DNA of 64,000 bases from an uncultured Bacilli bacterium (GCA_934102335.1 CAKOSP010000002.1:1-64000); one strand, 5' to 3'. Positions 45,775 through 54,734 are shown, counted from the stretch's first letter. Notes: generated from the letters alone by a model not told the origin. Made by a program: numbers and translations.

Positions 45775-46962
45775 TTATCCAGTAGTCGATGATGCTATTT
45801 TAAAACTGTAAGGTTTACCACTGACTGGGCCAAAATATGGATTGGTTGAATAACTTGTGGAACCAGTTATGTAATTTATTTGATTAGATCCAAAATTGCC
45901 TCCTCCTGTGCCACTAAAAGTGTACATATTAGATGCCCCGGTTGAGGTATTATAGTTTAAATGCAAAGCATTTATAGTTGTATAATTATTTTTTACAGCT
46001 TTATAATAATTACCCGATCCAACCATTACCGTTTTAGAAGGAATTAATAATTCGCTAGAATTGTTTGGGCTTAACACAAGTGTTCCCAATGGAGTTAAGC
46101 CACTTAAATTATTTCCTGAACCAGATACATTGTAAGCTGTCGAATTAATTCCATCACATAAAACTTCAATAGAAAAACCTCCGTTTGAATCTGAATTTGC
46201 TGTATATTTTCCGTTTACTAAACTTAATTGAGACGATGAATACCAAAGCCATGAACCATCAATGCCGTCTACAGCAAAATCTCCATATGTACCTTTAATA
46301 GTATAAGTTTTCATAGTTTCTAATACTCTACTATGGAAGCTTACTTTTAAATGTATTTCTGAATCACTTATAAATTCTTGATCTTTATATGTATCCGAAA
46401 GCCATATTTTCATGGCGTAATAGTTATTTTTACCAGCCTCTAAAGTATCTTCCCAAAATTTAAATTCAGAAGTATCTTCAGTTCCATCTGTTATTACCAA
46501 ATCTCCAAGATTAAAAATTTCAGACTTTTTAGTACAGCCAGACATTGGGGCTGTGCATGTGTAAAGTGCAGCATTAAAAAATTCAATTGGAATTTGTTCT
46601 CTTATAGCTTTAGTTGATGAATCATACATAATTGTTAAATAATAGTAAGCGTTAAGGGCATCCGCAGGATTTTCAATTGTAAAATAAGAAAATTCAGAGT
46701 TTTGTATACCGTCAGTATCAGACTGAAAATTCATATTTTTTTGATTTAATACGGTTGCACTGGTTCCTACAAGATCTGAGGCTCCATATAATTTCAAATT
46801 TAAAGTTCCCGCGGTTACTGTTTGATTGGCTTTATTAGTTTTTATAGAAAAGTATGCTGAATAAGAAAAGCTAATTGTAATAACTAATAAACAAATAACA
46901 CTAAAAGCTATGATTTTTGTGTGTCTTTTTATATATTCATTACTTACAGTTTTATTTTTCAC
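45775..46962 (-). CDS. Large TasA-like exported protein
   Basis: A basic start (KRHTK), a hydrophobic stretch and SYSAYFSIKTNK (about residue 33) fit a SipW-type signal. NQTVTAGTLNLKL is typical of camelysin/TasA proteins. The second half (about 230-395) is Ser/Gly/Asn-rich, starts TYTIKGTYGDF and ends VSGKPYSFKIASSTTG, perhaps a separate beta domain. It is more distant from the other family members in the cluster. No clear terminator was seen after it. Confidence 0.65.
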   Translation of the reverse strand: MKNKTVSNEYIKRHTKIIAFSVICLLVITISFSYSAYFSIKTNKANQTVTAGTLNLKLYGASDLVGTSATVLNQKNMNFQSDTDGIQNSEFSYFTIENPADALNAYYYLTIMYDSSTKAIREQIPIEFFNAALYTCTAPMSGCTKKSEIFNLGDLVITDGTEDTSEFKFWEDTLEAGKNNYYAMKIWLSDTYKDQEFISDSEIHLKVSFHSRVLETMKTYTIKGTYGDFAVDGIDGSWLWYSSSQLSLVNGKYTANSDSNGGFSIEVLCDGINSTAYNVSGSGNNLSGLTPLGTLVLSPNNSSELLIPSKTVMVGSGNYYKAVKNNYTTINALHLNYNTSTGASNMYTFSGTGGGNFGSNQINYITGSTSYSTNPYFGPVSGKPYSFKIASSTTG

Positions 46963-47027
46963 TTAGTATCACCCTACCATATTACGTTTTAATAATACCA
47001 TAGTTAAAAAAATTTTTCCATAAAAAA

Positions 47028-47045
47028 AATAGGTTTTAACCTATT
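47028..47045 (-). terminator. Terminator of the small membrane protein gene
   Basis: The 18-base palindrome AATAGGTTTTAACCTATT with a T run on the minus-strand 3' side. The stem includes the stop codon. Confidence 0.7.
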
Positions 47046-47193
47046 TTTGTGCAACTGTATATGTTTCATAATTTTTAGCAATCGTTTGATAATATGATAA
47101 ATCAAGATTATTCCAAACAATAACACTAAATATTATAAAGCTTATACATATAAATATTTCTAGTATGCAACTAAAAATCAATCTATTACCCAT
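47041..47193 (-). CDS. Small single-pass membrane protein
   Basis: 50 residues: MGNRLIFSCILEIFICISF, continuing hydrophobic to about residue 28, then a polar tail with Tyr (YYQTIAKNYETYTVAQK). The ATG at 47193 follows GGGGGATAAA, an excellent site that argues it is translated. It lies between two TasA-like genes; a helper in export or assembly is possible but nothing in the sequence proves it. Confidence 0.5.
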   Translation of the reverse strand: MGNRLIFSCILEIFICISFIIFSVIVWNNLDLSYYQTIAKNYETYTVAQK

Positions 47194-47250
47194 TTTATCC
47201 CCCTGATATGGGCTATATACTATCACATTTTTTTTAAATTGTCAAAAATA

Positions 47251-48249
47251 TTATACTCTTGTAAAATTAAATTTTGCTTTGAAACTTTTGTCCTGATTTA
47301 TATTTTGATTATCACTATAATTATGTAATGTTATTCTAACGTACCAATTATCTAAGTTTGTACTACCAGCATTGGCTGAAATTATATGTGTATAATCAGT
47401 GCCACCTTGAGTTGTAGGAACACAGATCTCACCAGTTACACCACTTATATCTTTTTCTAATAATGTTTTTCCCTTAGACATGATGCTTATGGATAATTCA
47501 GCACCTGCAACGTAACCACCACCGGGTTCGTACTTGGTGTACGTTGGACTATTCTCAGCATCCACAATTTGTAAACCTTCATAGGTTCCTGCATCTAACA
47601 AGACTGGGGAATTTAAATCACGTTCTGTTAAAGTTTTGGCATTCATCCAACCTGTGTAAATAGCGTTAGCGTAAGCAAAAGACCATATTGGATTATCTGA
47701 ACTCGTTAAAGTTATTTTTCTATTATTATTATTTTTATCATCAAAAATAGCATAAGATCTGCCAGCTTTACAATTTGGGCATAATTCTCTTAATATCCCT
47801 ATCTCTTGAGAATGTTCTAATGTTATTTTATAATCATCTTCTGTAAAATTTTTTATTTGCGTTATATCAAGTAGATTGGGTATTGTTCCTAAGCCATGAT
47901 CAGTAGTACTTACTTGTGAATGTACAAATGTATTTTCTGTGATATTTAAACAAGCCTTGTAACTATAACTTGTAGCTGCATCATTTCTAGCTTTTAACAT
48001 TACGTATGGGTTACTATCTGATGTTAAATCCCCACTGCCGCTAGCAAAATTAGTTTGGGTAGCTGTTATTGATAAATCTGTTCCTTGATCAAACGTTAAA
48101 CCATCAATTGTTTGTGCTTTAATAGTGGTGCTTGTACTTGAACCTGTTCCAATTACGGCTTGGAAATAGGCATACGTTGCTCCTAAAGTTGCGATTACAC
48201 ATATCGCTACAATTATTGACGTTATAATAATTCTTTTATTCTCTTTCAT
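47251..48249 (-). CDS. TasA-like exported protein with diverged inserted module
   Basis: Same layout as 1701-2711. The signal ends GATYAYFQAVIG. The core parts are IDGLTFDQGTDLSITATQ, SYKACLNITENTFVHSQ, and from GAELSIS to the C-terminus (TGEICVPTTQGG; DNQNINQDKSFKAKF). The middle about 125 residues begin NLLDITQIK, include ELCPNCKAGRSY and TLTERDLNSPV, and end EPGGG, so they are homologous to the other insert but much less alike than the core. The ATG at 48249 lines up with the paralogue; a GTG five codons upstream has a closer GGGGA and cannot be excluded. Confidence 0.7.
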   Translation of the reverse strand: MKENKRIIITSIIVAICVIATLGATYAYFQAVIGTGSSTSTTIKAQTIDGLTFDQGTDLSITATQTNFASGSGDLTSDSNPYVMLKARNDAATSYSYKACLNITENTFVHSQVSTTDHGLGTIPNLLDITQIKNFTEDDYKITLEHSQEIGILRELCPNCKAGRSYAIFDDKNNNNRKITLTSSDNPIWSFAYANAIYTGWMNAKTLTERDLNSPVLLDAGTYEGLQIVDAENSPTYTKYEPGGGYVAGAELSISIMSKGKTLLEKDISGVTGEICVPTTQGGTDYTHIISANAGSTNLDNWYVRITLHNYSDNQNINQDKSFKAKFNFTRV

Positions 48250-48309
48250 AATATTATTTTGCACTCCCCATTCCCAGCTTATACACTGTTTCTACACTAA
48301 TATAATACC

Positions 48310-48338
48310 ATGATATCATAGAAAAAAAAAAAAAAAAA
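48310..48338 (-). promoter_or_regulatory. Promoter of the TasA-like gene at 48249, inside a 22-T tract
   Basis: The extended -10 TGATATCAT (hexamer 48310-48315) lies just after the minus-strand T22 tract (48322-48343). The tract covers most of the spacer and the -35 position. Changes in tract length could alter promoter strength. Confidence 0.45.
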
Positions 48339-48364
48339 AAAAAGCCTGCTTTGTAAAAGCAGAC
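48322..48364 (-). terminator. Terminator of the uvrA-tagA-like unit
   Basis: GTCTGCTTTT-AC-AAAGCAGGC followed by 22 T on the minus strand. The T run is exceptionally long. Confidence 0.85.
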
Positions 48365-48402
48365 ATTTATGTGTCATATTAGTGTAAACTTTTCAAAAAA
48401 AT

Positions 48403-49116
48403 TTATTTTTTTAACATAAATAATACGTTGTTTTTAAAAAATCTTTTTATTCTTTTTGGTTCTTTTATAATTCTATATAACCACTCTAAATTTAATTTTA
48501 TAAATATTTTGGGAGCTCTTTTTTTATGACCAGATAAAACATCAAATGATCCACCGACTCCGACGAAAATACCTTGTTTAAAATCTTTAATGTATTTATT
48601 TATTAATAACTCTTGCATTGGAATACCAAGAGCCACTAAACATACATCTGGTTTTAATTTTTTAATTTTTGCAAAAACTTTATCTTTATTATCTACATAA
48701 CCATTGGTTGCTCCAAGAAGATTAATGCCTTTGTATTCACTATTTATTTTTGCTACTAAGTCAGTTAAAACTTGATTATCACTTCCAAATAAATAAAGGC
48801 TTTTTTTAGTTCGATTAAGTTCATCTAAAAGATATGAACATATGTCAATACCAGTAATTCTTTCTTTAACATCAACTTTTTTCATTTGAGCTTTTTTTAA
48901 AACTGCTATACCATCCGCCACTAAACTATTATTTTTATCTAATAAAATTTCATTCATTTCGTTGTTTTTTAAAGCAAACATTATAGTTTCAGGATTAACG
49001 GTAATAATAAATCTTTTTTTATTATTTTCTAAGTCGCTTGTTAAATCACTAAAATATTCTTTTTTAGTACCTTTATATAAATTATTAAAATATTGTTTCA
49101 TAAGCATCAAATACAT
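48403..49116 (-). CDS. WecG/TagA/CpsF family glycosyltransferase
   Basis: Transfers an N-acetylmannosamine-type sugar onto a lipid-linked GlcNAc in wall teichoic acid or polysaccharide synthesis. Family landmarks are ITVNPETIMFA, LVADGIAVLKKA, ERITGIDIC, LYLFGSDNQV, LGIPMQELLINKY and GVGGSFDVLSGHKKRAP. The ATG overlaps the uvrA stop by one base (TAATG), so it is coupled to uvrA, an unrelated function. Length 237 aa is normal. Confidence 0.9.
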   Translation of the reverse strand: MYLMLMKQYFNNLYKGTKKEYFSDLTSDLENNKKRFIITVNPETIMFALKNNEMNEILLDKNNSLVADGIAVLKKAQMKKVDVKERITGIDICSYLLDELNRTKKSLYLFGSDNQVLTDLVAKINSEYKGINLLGATNGYVDNKDKVFAKIKKLKPDVCLVALGIPMQELLINKYIKDFKQGIFVGVGGSFDVLSGHKKRAPKIFIKLNLEWLYRIIKEPKRIKRFFKNNVLFMLKK

Positions 49117-51914
49117 TATAACACTTTTTTTAAAAATTCTCCTGTATATGAGTTTTTATTTTTAGAAACTTCTTCTGGAGTTCCTGTTGCCACTACTTCT
49201 CCACCAAAAGTTCCACCTTCTGGACCTAAGTCAATTATATAATCAGCTACTTTAATTACATCTAAATTATGTTCAATAACAAGTACTGTATCGCCATTAT
49301 CTACTATCCTATTTAAAATAATTAAGAGTTTTTTAATATCATCAGAATGTAAACCAGTTGTAGGTTCATCTAAAATAAATATAGATTTTCCTGTTGGCTT
49401 TTTTTGTAATTCTTTAGATAATTTTACTCTTCCAGCTTCTCCTCCAGAAAGAGTTGGAGCACTTTGACCAAGTTTTATATAAGATAATCCTACTTCGTCC
49501 ATTACTTTTAATTTGTTATAAATTTTTGGAACGTTTTCAAAAAACGGTAATGCTTCACTTACTCGCATATTCAAAACATCGTATATGTTTTTACCTTTGA
49601 ATTTTATGTCTAAAGTTTCTTTATTATAACGTTTTCCTTTACATACATCACAAGGAACATATACATCTGGTAAAAAATGCATTTCGATTTTTTTAACACC
49701 ATCTCCCCAACAAGCTTCACATCTTCCACCTTTAACATTAAATGAAAATCTTGCGGGTGTATATCCTTTTATTTTAGATTCTTTCATTTCTGAAAATAAA
49801 GTTCTTATGTCATCAAATACTCCTACATAAGTTGCTGGATTACTTCTAGGAGTTTTGCCAATAGCGTCTTGAGTAATCATTACTACTTTATCGATATTTT
49901 CAAGTCCTTTAACATCTTTTACTTTTCCTACTACTTCGTGAGTTTTATATAAATTATTTCTTAAGGTTTTATAAATTATTTCGTTTACTAAAGTTGATTT
50001 TCCTGATCCAGATACACCAGTTACACAGACAAATTTTCCTAAAGGTATTTCTACACTAATATTTTTTAAGTTATGTTCTTTAGCCCCTACTACTTTAATT
50101 TTTTTGCCATTTCCTTTTCTTCTAGTTTTAGGTACTTCAATACATTCTTTTTTAGATAAGTATCTACCTGTTAAACTATTGGGATTAGCCATAACTTCTT
50201 CTGGAGTACCGGCAGCTATAATTTCTCCTCCAAATTCTCCAGCATGTGGACCAACATCAACTAAATAATCTGCTGCAAGCATTGTGTCAGTGTCATGTTC
50301 TACGACAATTAAAGTATTTCCTAAATCTCTCATTTCCTTTAAAGAATTAATTAATTTTTCATTATCTTTTTGATGTAATCCAATAGATGGTTCATCTAAA
50401 ACATATAGTACTCCTGATAATTTACTTCCTATTTGCGTAGCAAGTCTTATTCTTTGAGCTTCGCCTCCAGATAATGTTCCGGCACTTCTGTTTAAAGTTA
50501 AATAACTTAATCCAACGTTTTTTAAAAATTCTAAACGATTTGTTATTTCTTTTAATATTAATTCACTTATACTTTGCTTTTCTTTACTTAATTTTAAATT
50601 AGTAAAAAATTCATATAAATCTCCAATACTTTTACATGTAAGAGTATGAATATTTTCTTTATTAATATAAACTGATAATACAGAATCTTGTAAACGTGTA
50701 CCATGACAAACAGGACAATCTGTTTCTACCATGAAATTTTCTAGCCATTCTCTTATCCAGCCTGAATTAGTTTCTAAGTATCTTCTTTCTAAATTAGTTA
50801 TAACTCCTTCGAATGTATTAGTGGTATGTCTGGTATTACCATTTTTTGAAACATAATCAAAATCAATAATATCGTTACTTCCATATAAGATAATATTTAA
50901 TTGTTCTTTAGTTAAATCTTTTAGAGGTTTTGTTATATCGATATTATAATATTTGCAAACTTGACTTATTGTTTGATAATACTGATTATTATCTAAGTTT
51001 AATGCAGTTATTCCACCATCTAATAAAGACTTAGATTTATCTGGCATTATTAAGTCTTCACTTATTTTAAGTTTTTCTCCTAAACCTTTACATTCAGGAC
51101 AAGCTCCAAAAGGAGAATTGAAAGAAAACATTCTTGGTTCTAGTTCACCAATTGAGTAATTACAATATGGGCAAGCATAAGCTTCACTCATAAGAATTTC
51201 TTCATCGTCTTTAACTATTAAAACTTTGCCATCTGCTAAAGTGGTACTCATTTCGATTGATTCAAATATTCTTGATCTTTCGCTTTCTTCTACAGTTAGT
51301 TTATCAATTAATACTTCAATATTAGATTTTTTATTCTTTTCTAATTCAATGGGTTCATCTAAACTTTTTATTTCTTTATTTACTCTTACTTTGGTATAAC
51401 CTTTTTGTTTTAAATCTTCAAATAACTCTTTATGTGTTCCTTTTTCTTGTCTTACAACTGGGGCTACTATTAAGATTTTTTCATTATTAAAACTAAGAAC
51501 TTTGTCAGTCATTTGTTCAATACTTTGTGCATAAATTGGAATGTGATGATTAGGGCAATAAACCGTTCCAATTCTTGCAAACAAAAGTCTTAAGTAATCA
51601 TATATTTCTGTGATAGTTCCTACTGTTGAACGTGGATTTTTATTGGTACTTTTTTGATCAATAGAGATACTTGGAGATAAACCTTCGATTGAATCGACAT
51701 CTGGTTTGTTAGAGTTTCCTATAAATTGTCTAGCATAAGCAGAAAGTGATTCAACATATCTTCTTTCTCCTTCAGCATATATTGTATCAAATGCTAAACT
51801 ACTCTTTCCTGATCCAGATACCCCTGTCATAACAATTAATTTATTTTTGGGTAATTCTATATCTATATTTTTTAAGTTATTCTCTCTTGCACCTTTAACA
51901 ATTATTTTATCCAT
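49116..51914 (-). CDS. uvrA: Excinuclease ABC subunit A
   Basis: Damage-recognition ATPase of nucleotide excision repair. Two ABC modules are seen: Walker A GVSGSGKSSLAF and GVSGSGKSTLVN, two LSGGEA signatures, and zinc-finger pairs CPYC/CPEC and CEACWGDG/CDVC. About 932 aa, normal. The true start is the ATG at 51914 (MDKIIVKGARENN), with AAGGCGG six bases before; the frame extends five codons further but without a site. Confidence 0.96.
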   Translation of the reverse strand: MDKIIVKGARENNLKNIDIELPKNKLIVMTGVSGSGKSSLAFDTIYAEGERRYVESLSAYARQFIGNSNKPDVDSIEGLSPSISIDQKSTNKNPRSTVGTITEIYDYLRLLFARIGTVYCPNHHIPIYAQSIEQMTDKVLSFNNEKILIVAPVVRQEKGTHKELFEDLKQKGYTKVRVNKEIKSLDEPIELEKNKKSNIEVLIDKLTVEESERSRIFESIEMSTTLADGKVLIVKDDEEILMSEAYACPYCNYSIGELEPRMFSFNSPFGACPECKGLGEKLKISEDLIMPDKSKSLLDGGITALNLDNNQYYQTISQVCKYYNIDITKPLKDLTKEQLNIILYGSNDIIDFDYVSKNGNTRHTTNTFEGVITNLERRYLETNSGWIREWLENFMVETDCPVCHGTRLQDSVLSVYINKENIHTLTCKSIGDLYEFFTNLKLSKEKQSISELILKEITNRLEFLKNVGLSYLTLNRSAGTLSGGEAQRIRLATQIGSKLSGVLYVLDEPSIGLHQKDNEKLINSLKEMRDLGNTLIVVEHDTDTMLAADYLVDVGPHAGEFGGEIIAAGTPEEVMANPNSLTGRYLSKKECIEVPKTRRKGNGKKIKVVGAKEHNLKNISVEIPLGKFVCVTGVSGSGKSTLVNEIIYKTLRNNLYKTHEVVGKVKDVKGLENIDKVVMITQDAIGKTPRSNPATYVGVFDDIRTLFSEMKESKIKGYTPARFSFNVKGGRCEACWGDGVKKIEMHFLPDVYVPCDVCKGKRYNKETLDIKFKGKNIYDVLNMRVSEALPFFENVPKIYNKLKVMDEVGLSYIKLGQSAPTLSGGEAGRVKLSKELQKKPTGKSIFILDEPTTGLHSDDIKKLLIILNRIVDNGDTVLVIEHNLDVIKVADYIIDLGPEGGTFGGEVVATGTPEEVSKNKNSYTGEFLKKVL

Positions 51915-52046
51915 AAATACCGCCTTCATTTTTGTATTTTACCACACTTTTTTAAAAATCACTATTGTTAGTATTAACTAATTGACTTTATGATATTCAC
52001 TATGTTAATATTTAGTTAGTTTAAACATAGTATAGGGGGAATTTAT

Positions 52047-53399
52047 ATGTATGAAGAAAAAAAACATATTAAAATTAATTGGGTAAGCCTACTTGTAAAA
52101 TGTATTTTAGTGTTGGCTATTATTATAGTTATAATTATTATTGCTAAGTCTTTTAAGGGTACTTTATTTAGACAAAATATATCTGATGAAACTTTTAGAG
52201 AAAATTTAAATTTAATGAAGGATTCCGCCACTGAATATTTTACAACTAACAAATTAAAGGATGATGCTAGATCTCAAAAATTAACTTTAAGAGAAATGGT
52301 TGATCAAAAATTATTGCTAGATTTTACAAATAACAATAAAATATGTAGTTTAGATGACTCTTATGTTCAAGCTACTAAAATGGCTGATGATAATTATGCT
52401 TTAAAAATTTATTTAAAATGTGGAAAAAAAGAAGATTTTATTGTTACTTCAATATTAAATACAGAAAACATTTGTAAGGATGCAATAAATGATAAAAGTT
52501 GTCAAAATACTACAACTGAGGATAAATCTGAAGTAAAAGAAGAAGTAAAAAAAGGTTCTAGTACATCTTCCTCTAAATGGGGCAATAAACAAAGTGGATC
52601 TAGTACTGTTATTAAAAATATTACTAATATAACTATTGAATCTGATTGTAGTAATTGCTGTAAAGATTGTGATAAACCGACTCCAACTCCTGAACCAACA
52701 CCAGATCCTAAACCAGATGAACCTAATAAAAAAGTTACTTATTATAAATTAGTTAAATATTCAAAATGGACTACTGAAGAAATTACTGGTTCTAATGTAG
52801 AAACTAAGTACGTGGATGAAAAATATACTACTACATGTACTAAAAATTATACTAAAACTTATTATGCTACTGGAGTTATGTCTAATAATACCTTATATGA
52901 TACAACTTATACTAAAGATGTTAATATAAATGATTTGTTAAATGTTAAAAATGTTAAATTAATTTCTCATGATTATTTTACAAGTTACCAAGATTATGTT
53001 AATTTTATGAATCAAAGTACTAAACCATATTTTATCTTTGGAGATACTATTTCTGGAAAAGTATGTATTAATAAAGTAGATTTATTTAAACAAGCTTCAC
53101 TTACAAATAATAACTTTACATATAAAATTAATAAAGTTTATCAAAAAAATGGTCAATATTATGTATCCATTACTGTAAGTTATAAAAATGCTTCTGGAAT
53201 TGATCCTATATGTAATTGTTATACGGGAGAAAGAATATTCTTTACCCCTATTAAATTCAAAATATCTTATAGTAAAGACGAAACTTGTACTAAAACAAAA
53301 AAAGTCAAATACTATAGAACTTATACTTATAAATGGTCTTTAAATAAATACGAAGAAGGATATACTTATACAGGTATTTCAGAAGAAAGAGATCAATAA
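52047..53399 (+). CDS. Membrane-anchored surface protein with proline-rich linker
   Basis: A membrane helix (about residues 12-34, VLAIIIVIIIIAKSF) precedes a pilin-like N-terminal domain with NLMKDSATEYFTTNKLK and CSLDDSYVQATKM, ending ALKIYLKCG. A Ser/Lys linker, a Cys cluster (CSNCCKDCDK), a spacer (PTPTPEPTPDPKPDEP) and a C-terminal domain of about 210 residues rich in Tyr/Thr/Lys follow. ATG with GGGGGA seven bases upstream. It is on the opposite strand between uvrA and the Tad locus. I know no name for the family; a minor pilin or adhesin is inference. Confidence 0.65.
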   Translation: MYEEKKHIKINWVSLLVKCILVLAIIIVIIIIAKSFKGTLFRQNISDETFRENLNLMKDSATEYFTTNKLKDDARSQKLTLREMVDQKLLLDFTNNNKICSLDDSYVQATKMADDNYALKIYLKCGKKEDFIVTSILNTENICKDAINDKSCQNTTTEDKSEVKEEVKKGSSTSSSKWGNKQSGSSTVIKNITNITIESDCSNCCKDCDKPTPTPEPTPDPKPDEPNKKVTYYKLVKYSKWTTEEITGSNVETKYVDEKYTTTCTKNYTKTYYATGVMSNNTLYDTTYTKDVNINDLLNVKNVKLISHDYFTSYQDYVNFMNQSTKPYFIFGDTISGKVCINKVDLFKQASLTNNNFTYKINKVYQKNGQYYVSITVSYKNASGIDPICNCYTGERIFFTPIKFKISYSKDETCTKTKKVKYYRTYTYKWSLNKYEEGYTYTGISEERDQ

Positions 53400-53401
53400 A
53401 A

Positions 53402-53428
53402 AATAAGCTTTGTTTTTTAAAGCTTATT
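53402..53428. terminator. Bidirectional terminator between convergent genes
   Basis: AATAAGCTTT-GTTTTTT-AAAGCTTATT flanked by A and T runs, serving 52047-53399 and 53417-54226. Confidence 0.85.
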
Positions 53429-54226
53429 TTTTGTTTGATATAAATATCCTGGTTCTTCAATTATATTTGTATCTTTTAATTTCAATAACATTTCTTCATA
53501 ATATAATTGACCTACTTCATCATCTAGTTTGATAGCTTTTGTATAACAATCTTGTAAGTAGTCTTTATATTTTTCAATTTGTTTTTTATATGGATCTATG
53601 TCATCTTGTTCGACATTTATTTTTAAATTTTCGAGTTTTTTTTGCTCAAGAGATTTTATTGATTTATCTAAATCCTCAATCATTTCATTTAAACCAATAT
53701 TTTCTTCAACTGGTATAGGCTCTAAAAATTCGACTTTAACATAATCTTTTATTCTTTTATTTTGTTCTTGTGATAGTTTTATATCAAGAGTTAAATCTTC
53801 GATATCAGCTTTTGAGGCATCACGCAAGGGTTTTGATCTTGATATTACTGTTTTATTTATATTATCTAAAAATATCGTTTCTAAGCTTTTAGGAACTAAT
53901 ATTTTACGGCATAAAGTTAAATTTTCAATACTAGTTTTAGGGGTTTCATTTAAAACCATTAGGATTTGTTCTAAGGCCATTTTTTCAAGTGCTGAATTTG
54001 GTTGATCTAATTCATTTAAACGATTAAGTGCATTTGCTTTTAAGGCATTAGTGCTTTCAATATATAACTTTTTGTTATACATGATTTTTTCCATCATTAA
54101 TAAACTAGAAAATTCCTCTTTATCTTCTGGTAAAATCAAAAAACCATTAAAACTAATCTTTTCCCCTTCTTTTTCTAAGATACTTTTTATTTTGTTTAAA
54201 TAAATTGCCGTTTCTTTATTTTCCAT
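53417..54226 (-). CDS. Helical protein of unknown function next to the Tad locus
   Basis: 269 residues, highly charged, with predicted coiled coil near the C-terminus (EDLDKSIKSLEQKKLENLK) and no membrane segment or signal, so cytosolic. No domain recognised. ATG after GGTGATACT. It follows the VirB2-like gene, but a terminator lies between (54252-54276), so it has its own transcript or relies on read-through. Confidence 0.6.
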   Translation of the reverse strand: MENKETAIYLNKIKSILEKEGEKISFNGFLILPEDKEEFSSLLMMEKIMYNKKLYIESTNALKANALNRLNELDQPNSALEKMALEQILMVLNETPKTSIENLTLCRKILVPKSLETIFLDNINKTVISRSKPLRDASKADIEDLTLDIKLSQEQNKRIKDYVKVEFLEPIPVEENIGLNEMIEDLDKSIKSLEQKKLENLKINVEQDDIDPYKKQIEKYKDYLQDCYTKAIKLDDEVGQLYYEEMLLKLKDTNIIEEPGYLYQTKNKL

Positions 54227-54251
54227 AGTATCACCATAATAAATATAACAT

Positions 54252-54276
54252 AAAAAAAAGACTTTTTATAGTCTTA
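54252..54276 (-). terminator. Terminator of the second VirB2-like gene
   Basis: AAGACTAT-AAA-AAGTCTT-type stem and eight T on the minus strand, overlapping the stop codon. Confidence 0.8.
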
Positions 54277-54657
54277 TTCACCATATTTTAAAATATAATC
54301 TTCACATCCTGTTTTTGCATCATTACTTCCATTTGGATTTTCTATACACGTTTTACACACATTAAAATCGGGTTTATTATGATTAAATTCTTCAATAAAA
54401 CTAAATATAGCAGTTATAATTAAAGGAATAAAATATATAGTAACTGCTAAAATAAAGCGTTTTACCATAGTTTTAACTGATGTTTTAATTTCTTTGCCAT
54501 CGGTTGATATAACAGCTTTTCCCAAATCAAACATACATAAAACAATTAAGATAATTGGAATTACAATTTTAAAAATTATTAATAAAGTTCCCACTAATTG
54601 AAATGCAGATGCTGTGTGAGCGCAAAACCCTTCGCTAGTACTAACTAAATCAGCCAT
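54274..54657 (-). CDS. VirB2/TrbC-like two-helix membrane protein (second copy)
   Basis: 127 residues with two long hydrophobic helices around a short basic loop: FKIVIPIILIVLCMFDLGKAV, then KRFILAVTIYFIPLIITAIF, both broken here for length. N- and C-terminal cysteines (GFCAH; CKTC) would lie outside. The layout recalls VirB2/TrbC pilins of type IV secretion, but the similarity is only in architecture. The ATG at 54657 is chosen because AGAGGGAATT precedes it. It has its own promoter and terminator. Confidence 0.6.
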   Translation of the reverse strand: MADLVSTSEGFCAHTASAFQLVGTLLIIFKIVIPIILIVLCMFDLGKAVISTDGKEIKTSVKTMVKRFILAVTIYFIPLIITAIFSFIEEFNHNKPDFNVCKTCIENPNGSNDAKTGCEDYILKYGE

Positions 54658-54683
54658 ACCAATTCCCTCTTTCTGTGATGTAT

Positions 54684-54712
54684 ATTTTAACACTAGTTTA
54701 ATTTTTTATCAA
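54684..54712 (-). promoter_or_regulatory. Promoter of the second VirB2-like gene
   Basis: TTGATA (54707-54712), 17-nt spacer, TAAAAT (54684-54689) on the minus strand. Confidence 0.65.
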
Positions 54713-54733
54713 TAAAAAAATCACTTACGTGAT
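54713..54733 (-). terminator. Terminator of the first VirB2-like gene
   Basis: AATCAC-GTAA-GTGATT followed by seven T on the minus strand. Confidence 0.8.
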
Positions 54734-54734
54734 T

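Larger units (their letters stand above)
48293..48386. repeat. 11-bp inverted repeats flanking terminator and promoter upstream of a TasA-like gene
   Basis: TACACTAATAT at 48293-48303 and its exact reverse complement ATATTAGTGTA at 48376-48386, 72 bases apart. Between them lie the terminator hairpin of the TagA-like gene, a run of 22 A (22 T on the minus strand, 48322-48343) and the extended -10 TGATATCAT. A flipping promoter cassette is possible; it may also be chance in AT-rich DNA. Confidence 0.4.

Noticed and set aside
51961..52046. Related TTAGT/ACTAA words upstream of the plus-strand surface gene as an invertible element
   Set aside because: The repeats are imperfect and short and are expected by chance in DNA this AT-rich; an ordinary TTGACT-17-TTAATA promoter explains the region.
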